A stretch of DNA of 64,000 nucleotides from Umezawaea tangerina. Its GTDB lineage: Bacteria > Actinomycetota > Actinomycetes > Mycobacteriales > Pseudonocardiaceae. Location: NCBI RefSeq assembly GCF_003002815.1, contig NZ_PVTF01000017.1, positions 62,001 to 126,000 on the forward strand, in the 5' to 3' direction. How positions within the stretch are numbered: the first letter of the stretch is position 1; every line of letters begins with the position of its first letter. Below, in pieces: positions 58,727 to 64,000 of this stretch. The notes below the pieces were generated by a model. The model made no database searches. It was not told the origin of the DNA and saw only the letters and a program-made list of their open reading frames with translations. The position numbers and the translations under genes are program-made.

Positions 58727-59395
58727 TCACGGGTGGAACCGCCACCGGCCCTCGGAGACGACGTCCACCTCGTCGTCGACGACGCGGACGGCCGTGTCGT
58801 CGTCGATGAGGTAGAGCGGGAAGTCGGCCCGCTCGGCGAGGCGGTCGGCCCAGGCGTCGTCCCGCTCCGGGAAGCCGGGCGAGTGCAGGTGCGGCTTCAG
58901 GTACCAGTCGAACAGGCCGAAGGGCGGCCGCACGGTCGTCGCGCCGAGCACGTGGAGGTCCGCCACGTCCCCGATGACCTCAGCGGAGTGCTCCGTCAGG
59001 TTCCGACTGAAGATCATCGACCCGGCGCTGACCCCCACGTAGACGCGGTCTTCCAGCGCTTCCAGGAAGCCGTCGGCCAGGTCGTTGCCGGTGATGCTGC
59101 GCGCGAGGTGGTAGTGGTTGCCGCCGCCGACGTGGACGACGTCGGCGCGCAGCAGCCGGTCGAGCACCAGCCGCCTCGGCAGGCCGTTCAGCTCCAGGAC
59201 GTCGAACTCGCGCCACCCCAGGCCGTGCACGCCGGTCATGTCCGCCAGCGACCACCCGTGGTCGCCGGGCTCGGCGACGGAGGCCGTCGGGACGTAGACG
59301 ACGTTCGCCGACCCGAACGGCTTCCCCAGCAGGTCCCGCAGCCCGTCCCGCAGGGTGTCGTTGCGCAGGCCGCTGGAGGTCAGCAGGAGGTTCAC
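58727..59395 (-). CDS. Peptidase S51 (peptidase E-like) family protein
   Basis: The 222-residue protein has the class I glutamine-amidotransferase-like fold of peptidase E. VHVGGGNHYHL includes GGGN at 90-93, and the nucleophile Ser123 lies in GVSAGSM, with a likely His in the C-terminal half (KPHLHSP). Peptidase E cleaves Asp-X dipeptides. The family also includes cyanophycinases, so substrate is open. GTG 59395 matches the usual LLLTSSG start; the ribosome site is weak. Confidence 0.87.
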   Translation of the reverse strand: MNLLLTSSGLRNDTLRDGLRDLLGKPFGSANVVYVPTASVAEPGDHGWSLADMTGVHGLGWREFDVLELNGLPRRLVLDRLLRADVVHVGGGNHYHLARSITGNDLADGFLEALEDRVYVGVSAGSMIFSRNLTEHSAEVIGDVADLHVLGATTVRPPFGLFDWYLKPHLHSPGFPERDDAWADRLAERADFPLYLIDDDTAVRVVDDEVDVVSEGRWRFHP

Positions 59396-59470
59396 CGGGC
59401 GAGCCAACCACGGTCGGCCGGGCCCTCGCAACGCACCCGTCGACCTGGTGCCAGGGGTGCGGGAAAAAAT

Positions 59471-59498
59471 GTAACAGCACTTGTATAAGTGCTGTTAC
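59471..59498. promoter_or_regulatory. Perfect 12-bp-arm palindrome, MarR operator
   Basis: Arms GTAACAGCACTT (59471-59482) and its exact complement (59487-59498) flank a 4-nt centre. The right arm overlaps the TACGAT -10 element and ends 9 nt before the MarR start, so bound MarR would block its own promoter and that of the co-transcribed exporter. Confidence 0.85.
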
Positions 59499-59501
59499 GA
59501 T
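59496..59501 (+). promoter_or_regulatory. -10 element TACGAT for marR
   Basis: TACGAT ends 6 nt before ATG 59508 and is partly inside the palindromic operator. Confidence 0.6.
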
Positions 59502-59507
59502 TCCCGG

Positions 59508-59996
59508 ATGACCCAGGACCCCACAGAGGTGAGCCACTGGCGGCCGTTGCGGCTGCTCCAGGCGGCGATGGAAGCGGACATCGCGCGGCTCTACGCCGAG
59601 GCGGAGATCGACGGGCTGAAGCCGAGCTACGTGATGGAGCTGATCCGGCTGCACCTGCGCGGGCCGATGACGATCACGGAGCTGGCCGAGTCGGTGGAGC
59701 GGACGCACTCGGCGATGAGCCAGAAGGTGGCCGCGATGAGGAAGGCCGGGTTCGTGCGGACCACGGCGGGCGTGGACGCGCGCAGCAAGAAGGTCGAGCT
59801 GACGGAGAAGGCGGCGGGGATCGTCGACCGGCTGGCGGCGGAGTGGCGGGCCACCGAGGCGGTGACGGCCGAGATCGACGCGGAGATCCCGTACCCGTTG
59901 AGCAGGTTGGTCAAGGACATGGAGGAGGCGTTGCGGCGCAAGAGCTTCCACGACCGGATCGCCGAGAAGCTCGCGGAGGACGAGACGTGGCGGTGA
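59508..59996 (+). CDS. MarR family transcriptional regulator
   Basis: The 162-residue winged-helix repressor has MTITELAESVERTHSAMSQKVAAM as recognition helix region and DARSKKVELTEKA as the wing. It heads a two-gene unit with an MFS exporter, whose GTG lies 1 nt after its TGA. The perfect palindrome over its promoter is the expected autoregulatory site. A small hydrophobic effector, probably exporter substrate, is inferred. Confidence 0.92.
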   Translation: MTQDPTEVSHWRPLRLLQAAMEADIARLYAEAEIDGLKPSYVMELIRLHLRGPMTITELAESVERTHSAMSQKVAAMRKAGFVRTTAGVDARSKKVELTEKAAGIVDRLAAEWRATEAVTAEIDAEIPYPLSRLVKDMEEALRRKSFHDRIAEKLAEDETWR

Positions 59997-59997
59997 G

Positions 59998-61245
59998 GTG
60001 CGGTCGGCGCTCCCCGTGCGGCGGTGCGCGGTGAGGCGGGCGCTGCTGGACGTGGCGCCGTTGCGGGAGTCGGTGGCGTTCCGGCGGTTGTGGGTCGGCC
60101 GGGTGTTCTCCGGGTTCGGCTCGCAGATGACCCTGGTGGCGGTGATGTTCCAGGTCTGGAGCGCGACCGGCAGCACCGTCTGGACCGGTGCGGTGGGGCT
60201 GGCGCAAGCCGTGCCGGTGATCGCGTTCGGGCTGTTCGCCGGGTCGCTGGTGGATCGGGTGGACCGGCGGAGGTTCTACCTGGTCACGTTGGTGGGGCAG
60301 GCTTCCTGCTCCGCGCTCCTCGCGGTGCAGGGGTTCCTCGGCGGGACACCGGTGGTCCTGGTGCTGGCGCTGGTGGCCGTGCAGTCCTGCTTCGTCGCGG
60401 GTGGTGGACCGGCGTCGCGGACGTTCATCCCGCGGTTGTTGCCCAAGGGGCAGCTCGCGGCCGGGTTGGCGTTGAACCGGATCGCGTTCCAGGGGGCGAT
60501 GCTGCTGGGCCCCGCGCTGGGCGGGGTCGTGGTGGGGTGGCTGGGGGTCGGCGGGTGCTACCTCGTCGACGCGGTGACGTTCGGGGTGGCGTTCTACGGC
60601 GCTTTCGGGCTGCCGGCGATGGTGCCGGAAGGCGAGCTGTCGCGGCCGGGCCTGCGCGGGGTGGGGGACGGGTTGGCGTTCCTGGTGCGCAACCCCGTGG
60701 TGCGCGGGGCTTTGCTGACCGATCTGGCCGCGACCGTGCTGTCGATGCCCATCAGCCTGTTCCCCCTCGTCAACGAGGAGCGGTTCGGCGGGGATCCGCG
60801 CACCTTCGGGCTGTTCCTGACGGCCATCGCGGTGGGAGGCGTGGTGGCGTCGGTGTTCTCGGGGGTGTTCACGCGGTCGCCGCGGCCGGGGGTGGTGATG
60901 CTGGTCGCGTCGGCGGGGTGGGGTGTCACCTTGGCGCTGTTCGGGATGTCGGTGAACCCGTGGCTTGGCTTGGGTTTCCTGGTGCTGGCCGGTGTCGCGG
61001 ACACGGTGTCGGTGGTGTCGCGCGGGGCGCTGGTGCAGTCGCACACGCCGGACGCGCTGCTGGGGCGGGTGTCGGCCGCCGAGCAGATCGTGGGGCAGGC
61101 GGGGCCGGACGTGGGGAACCTGCGGGGCGGGCTGGTGGCGAGCGCCACGTCCGGGGTGACCTCGCTGGTCGGTGGTGGGGTGCTGTGCGTGGTGGCGGTG
61201 GTGCTGGTCGGTGCCACCACGCCCGGCCTGCGACGCGCTGCTTAG
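59998..61245 (+). CDS. MFS transporter (EntS/MFS_3-like efflux)
   Basis: The 415-residue transporter has about twelve helices. FRRLWVGRVFSGFGSQM starts the fold, and AGSLVDRVDRRRFYLVT is the cytoplasmic loop motif A equivalent. The pattern matches the MFS_3/enterobactin-exporter-like group of drug and siderophore efflux pumps. It is translationally coupled to the MarR gene. GTG 59998 is the first start; GTG 60031 is an alternative that would remove 11 residues. The stop overlaps that of the convergent GNAT gene. Confidence 0.9.
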   Translation: MRSALPVRRCAVRRALLDVAPLRESVAFRRLWVGRVFSGFGSQMTLVAVMFQVWSATGSTVWTGAVGLAQAVPVIAFGLFAGSLVDRVDRRRFYLVTLVGQASCSALLAVQGFLGGTPVVLVLALVAVQSCFVAGGGPASRTFIPRLLPKGQLAAGLALNRIAFQGAMLLGPALGGVVVGWLGVGGCYLVDAVTFGVAFYGAFGLPAMVPEGELSRPGLRGVGDGLAFLVRNPVVRGALLTDLAATVLSMPISLFPLVNEERFGGDPRTFGLFLTAIAVGGVVASVFSGVFTRSPRPGVVMLVASAGWGVTLALFGMSVNPWLGLGFLVLAGVADTVSVVSRGALVQSHTPDALLGRVSAAEQIVGQAGPDVGNLRGGLVASATSGVTSLVGGGVLCVVAVVLVGATTPGLRRAA

Positions 61246-61742
61246 GGGATCCGCTTGTAGAAGATGGTGGTGGGCCTGGGTTTCGCCTCGGGGTCGAGGG
61301 CGTAGTCGGGGATGGTGCCGACCTCGGTCCAGCCGAGGTGGGCGTAGACGGAGTGCGCGGGGCTGCCGGTCTCGGTGTCCAGGACCAGCAGGGTGACGCC
61401 CGCGGCGGCCGCTTCCCGCTCGGCGGCCCGGACCAGCGCCCTGGCGACACCCCGGCCGCGGGCGGAGCGGTGGACCAGGAGCTTGGCCAGTTCACCGCGG
61501 TGGCGGGCGTTGGGCAGGGTGGCCAGGCGGACCTGGACGGTGCCGACGACCTCCCCGTCCACCCGTGCGACCCAGAGCAGCAGCGAGCCGTCGGCGACGG
61601 CCGGGGCCAGGCCCTCCCACCAGGACACGGCGTCGGCGCGGTCCAGCGGCAGCACGAAACCGACGGAGGCACCGCCCTCGACGGCGTCGACGAGGACGTC
61701 CGCCAGGTCCTCGGCGGGCGGTGCCGCGACGCGTTCGATCAC
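61242..61742 (-). CDS. GNAT family N-acetyltransferase
   Basis: The 166-residue acetyltransferase has the acetyl-CoA-binding RSARGRGVARALVRAAE and the C-terminal SVYAHLGWTEVGTIPDYAL. Substrate is unknown; related proteins acetylate small amines or antibiotics. GTG 61742 overlaps the stop of the NUDIX gene as GTGA, so the two are coupled. Confidence 0.9.
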   Translation of the reverse strand: MIERVAAPPAEDLADVLVDAVEGGASVGFVLPLDRADAVSWWEGLAPAVADGSLLLWVARVDGEVVGTVQVRLATLPNARHRGELAKLLVHRSARGRGVARALVRAAEREAAAAGVTLLVLDTETGSPAHSVYAHLGWTEVGTIPDYALDPEAKPRPTTIFYKRIP

Positions 61743-62275
61743 GGCTGCGCGTGCTCGTGCAGCAAGAGCATCGTGTACGCGGCGATCGACTGGGCGTCGG
61801 TGATCTCGCCGCGGGTGATCATCGCCTCGAACTCGCCGCGCGGGAACCACGCCGAGCGCATGTCCTGCTCCTCGTGCTCGCGCTCGTGGAAGCCCTCGAC
61901 CAGCTGCGTCGCCAGGAACACGCGGCCGCGCTGGCTGGTCATGCCGGGTGCCACGTCGAGGACGCCGAGCTCGACCATCCTCCCGGCGCGCAGGCCGGTC
62001 TCCTCGCGCAGCTCCCTGGTCGCGAGCACCAGCGGGACCTCGTCGTTGCGGTCGGGCGCGGTGCCCTGCGGGAACTCCCAGCGGCGCATGCCGATCGGGT
62101 ACCGGTACTGCTCGACCAGCCGCATCCGCTCGCCGTCCAACGGGATGATCAGCGCGAAGTCCGGCTTGTCCACCACGCCGTAGATGCCGGTGCTGCCGTC
62201 CGCGCGGCGGATCGGGTCCTCGCGGACCGTCATCCACGCGTTCGAGTACACCTCGCGGGATCCGAGCGTGTCCAA
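61739..62275 (-). CDS. NUDIX hydrolase (ADP-ribose pyrophosphatase-like)
   Basis: The 178-residue protein has a NUDIX box ending ATRELREETGL. The spacing from the first Gly to the first Glu is seven rather than five residues. Flanking WEFPQGTAPDRNDE and FLATQLVEGFHEREHEEQD fit the ADP-sugar pyrophosphatase group. TTG 62275 is preceded by GGGAG at 6-7 nt; the in-frame ATG 62362 is upstream of this ribosome site and has no conserved sequence. It is divergent from nucS and coupled to the GNAT gene. Confidence 0.9.
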   Translation of the reverse strand: MDTLGSREVYSNAWMTVREDPIRRADGSTGIYGVVDKPDFALIIPLDGERMRLVEQYRYPIGMRRWEFPQGTAPDRNDEVPLVLATRELREETGLRAGRMVELGVLDVAPGMTSQRGRVFLATQLVEGFHEREHEEQDMRSAWFPRGEFEAMITRGEITDAQSIAAYTMLLLHEHAQP

Positions 62276-62390
62276 GTCACTCTCCCTCTGCCGGGGCCGT
62301 AGTCGTCCGCCCGAAGTACACCACCACGGCCCCCACCGGGGTTTCCCCGAGGGGAACGACACCTGCCTGTTGATCTCCCCGTGGACCCCG

Positions 62391-62396
62391 TAGCCT
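62391..62396 (+). promoter_or_regulatory. -10 element TAGCCT for nucS
   Basis: TAGCCT ends 7 nt before GTG 62404, and TTGATC lies 15 bp upstream as a possible -35. No ribosome site is present, so the transcript is probably leaderless. Confidence 0.55.
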
Positions 62397-62403
62397 GTCG
62401 CGG

Positions 62404-63063
62404 GTGCGCCTCGTCATCGCTCGTTGCCAGGTCGACTACGTCGGACGGCTCACGGCCCACCTGCCCATGGCCAACAGGCTCCTGCTGATCAAAGCGGACG
62501 GCTCGGTGTCGATCCACTCCGACGACCGCGCGTTCAAGCCGCTGAACTGGATGAGCCCGCCGTGCTGGCTCATCGAGGACCCCGGCATGTGGATCGTGCA
62601 GAACAAGGCGGGCGAGAAGCTGATCATCACCTTGGAAGAGGTGATGCACGACTCCAAGCACGAGCTGGGCCGCGAACCCGGCCTGGTCAAGGACGGCGTC
62701 GAGGCCGACCTGCAGAAGCTGCTCGCCGAGCACGTCCACACCCTCGGCGAGGGCTGGTCGCTCGTGCGCCGCGAGTTCCCCACCCCCATCGGCCCGGTCG
62801 ACCTGATGTGCCGCGACCACGCGGGCGCGTCGGTCGCCGTGGAGATCAAGCGGCGGGGCGACATCGACGGTGTCGAACAGCTCACCCGCTACCTCGAGCT
62901 CCTCAACCGCGACCCGCTCCTCGCACCCGTGCGCGGCGTGTTCGCGGCGCAGCAGATCAAGCCGCAGGCGCGCACGCTGGCCGAGGACCGCGGCATCCGC
63001 TGCGTCGTGCTCGACTACGACGAGCTGCGCGGCATCGAGTCGGACGAGTTCCGCCTCTTCTGA
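62404..63063 (+). CDS. nucS: Mismatch-specific endonuclease NucS/EndoMS
   Basis: The 219-residue nuclease provides the non-canonical mismatch repair of actinobacteria that lack MutS/MutL. It cuts both strands at G-T, G-G and T-T mismatches. The N-terminal dimerisation and DNA-binding domain ends near 100. The C-terminal RecB-like nuclease has D133 (GPVDLM), E147 and K149 (VEIKRRG) and the Q159/Y163 pair (QLTRYLE). The tail DEFRLF resembles a sliding-clamp binding peptide. GTG 62404 is preceded by a -10-like TAGCCT at 7 nt. Confidence 0.96.
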   Translation: MRLVIARCQVDYVGRLTAHLPMANRLLLIKADGSVSIHSDDRAFKPLNWMSPPCWLIEDPGMWIVQNKAGEKLIITLEEVMHDSKHELGREPGLVKDGVEADLQKLLAEHVHTLGEGWSLVRREFPTPIGPVDLMCRDHAGASVAVEIKRRGDIDGVEQLTRYLELLNRDPLLAPVRGVFAAQQIKPQARTLAEDRGIRCVVLDYDELRGIESDEFRLF

Positions 63064-63081
63064 CGGCCTTCCGCCGCCGGG

Positions 63082-64000
63082 CTACCGCGGGGTGTTGTCG
63101 CGGTCGAGCAGGTCGTCGACCTCGACGCTCTCCACCAGCGCTCGGATCGCCGGTTCCCGGTCCAGGTCGAGCGGCTGGAGCTCGTGCGTCGTGCGCTTCG
63201 GGTTGCTCACGACCTCCGTGGCGGCGTCGTGGAGAACGGCGTTCGCGTCGGCGTCGTCCCAGCGCACCGCGGCGAGGGCGGACCGCTCGAAGCGGGCCGC
63301 GAGCAGCACACCGATGCGGGCCGCCCCGAACGCGTCGGTCCGCGACCGCTGCAGCGCGACGACCCGGACGGCGGTGACGCCCGGTGCTACCGCCAGTGCT
63401 TCGCGTGCGGTCAGGAGCATGTGCGAGGCCACCAGCACGGTGTGCAGCGAGCACCGCTCCGTCTTGGTGAGCTTCTTCAGGCTGAGGTTCCCCGCGGCCG
63501 TCGTGGTCGGCTTCTTCTCCGGCACGATGTCGATGGTGGGCACGAGCACGACGGTGGTGAGCTCCGACCCGGCCACGCCCACCGGGGCGGCCGGTGCCTC
63601 GTTGTCCTCGAACGCGGCGGTGAGCACCTCGATGACGGTGTCCTCGTCGTTGGCCGTGAGGGCGTTCCACCACTGGTCCAGTTCGGCCTGGTGACGTGTC
63701 CTGCTCGCACCGCGCTCGCGTTCCAGCCGCTGGATCTCGGCGCCCGCGACCACATCGGCCCGAGCCTTGGCCTCGCGGCGTGCGGCGCGCTTGAACAGGC
63801 CGATCCCGGCGAGGGCCTGCTTGCGGTGCTCGGCCAGCACCGCCTGCGTGGCGACGGCAGGGGGTTCGGGTGCGACCGGTCGCTGGGCCTGCGGGAAGTC
63901 CTGCCGGTGCAGGTTGAGGATGTTGTGCAGGGCAGTGCGCAGCTGTTGGGCCGCCTCGGCCTTGGCGGCTTGGGCGAGTGCTCGCTGGGATGTCCCCGTG
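63082..64000 (-). CDS. Hypothetical protein, N-terminus beyond window
   Basis: The frame is open from the right edge to the stop at 63082 (about 306 residues visible). The visible N-terminal part is Ala/Gln/Arg-rich and helical, probably coiled coil (QRALAQAAKAEAAQQLRTAL, RAARREAKARADVVAGAEIQR). A globular region follows with NLSLKKLTKTERCSLHTVLV, RVVALQRSRTDAFG and RWDDADANAVLHDAATEVV. No signal peptide, membrane helix or known catalytic motif is visible. A GTG at 63840 could be an internal start, but the upstream frame has the same composition, so the gene is treated as partial. It converges on nucS. No family is recognised. Confidence 0.7.
   Translation of the reverse strand, partial: TGTSQRALAQAAKAEAAQQLRTALHNILNLHRQDFPQAQRPVAPEPPAVATQAVLAEHRKQALAGIGLFKRAARREAKARADVVAGAEIQRLERERGASRTRHQAELDQWWNALTANDEDTVIEVLTAAFEDNEAPAAPVGVAGSELTTVVLVPTIDIVPEKKPTTTAAGNLSLKKLTKTERCSLHTVLVASHMLLTAREALAVAPGVTAVRVVALQRSRTDAFGAARIGVLLAARFERSALAAVRWDDADANAVLHDAATEVVSNPKRTTHELQPLDLDREPAIRALVESVEVDDLLDRDNTPR

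Overview
This is a 64 kb window of a very GC-rich actinobacterial chromosome. The backbone order argS-lysA-hom-thrC-thrB-rho-rpmE-prfA-prmC-sua5-wecA-atpI-atpBEFHAGD-(atpC)-DUF2550-cobalamin adenosyltransferase-murA-(nucS) is the same as in Mycobacterium tuberculosis (about Rv1292 to Rv1321). MurA carries Asp in place of the catalytic Cys, a NucS mismatch-repair nuclease is present, and GTG/TTG starts are frequent. With the extra gene families (SigE-type sigma factors, GH92, ROK) this fits a Pseudonocardiales-type organism. The genus cannot be fixed from the sequence alone. No transposase, integrase, rRNA, tRNA or CRISPR array was found. Layout: (1) 1-5.6 kb: a secreted GH92 alpha-mannosidase running off the left edge, divergent from a ROK repressor, with a palindromic operator candidate between them. 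(2) 5.8-9.8 kb: a long acyl-CoA dehydrogenase, then a gene-free stretch with a perfect 27-bp inverted repeat and a degenerate tandem repeat, then a DUF3105-DUF305 membrane pair. (3) 10.0-16.4 kb: argS plus the lysine/threonine branch genes lysA-hom-thrC-thrB, all overlapping and probably translationally coupled. (4) 16.4-31 kb: rho with its own promoter and long leader, rpmE, prfA, prmC, sua5, wecA and atpI, interspersed with accessory genes (hypothetical membrane proteins, a BAAT-type hydrolase, dihydrolipoamide dehydrogenase, a DUF6461-like protein, Uma2). (5) 31.2-37.8 kb: ATP synthase genes atpB to atpD, closed by a strong terminator. (6) 37.8-47.3 kb: about 9.7 kb of unrelated genes separating atpD from atpC. 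They are an alpha/beta hydrolase, a secreted anchor-type protein, an IclR regulator divergent from pobA plus an aromatic-acid transporter, a SigE-type sigma factor with a probable membrane partner, and a Ser/Thr kinase. (7) 47.5-50.3 kb: atpC, DUF2550, adenosyltransferase and murA, resuming the ancestral order. (8) 50.8-54.2 kb: a lower-GC cassette of a shortened P-loop kinase, a radical SAM protein, an HTH_42/AlkZ-like protein and a MazG-type NTP pyrophosphohydrolase. This is the least explained group in the window. (9) 54.3-64 kb: ethylmalonyl-CoA mutase, an isochorismatase-fold hydrolase, a GlxA-type regulator, an enoyl-CoA hydratase-like protein, an S51 peptidase, a MarR-MFS efflux pair with a perfect operator, GNAT, NUDIX, nucS and an unknown protein cut by the right edge. 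A recurrent feature is a TANNNT hexamer ending 6-7 nt before the start codon. It occurs at eleven genes at that spacing, with two more at nearby spacings, and suggests that many transcription units here are leaderless.
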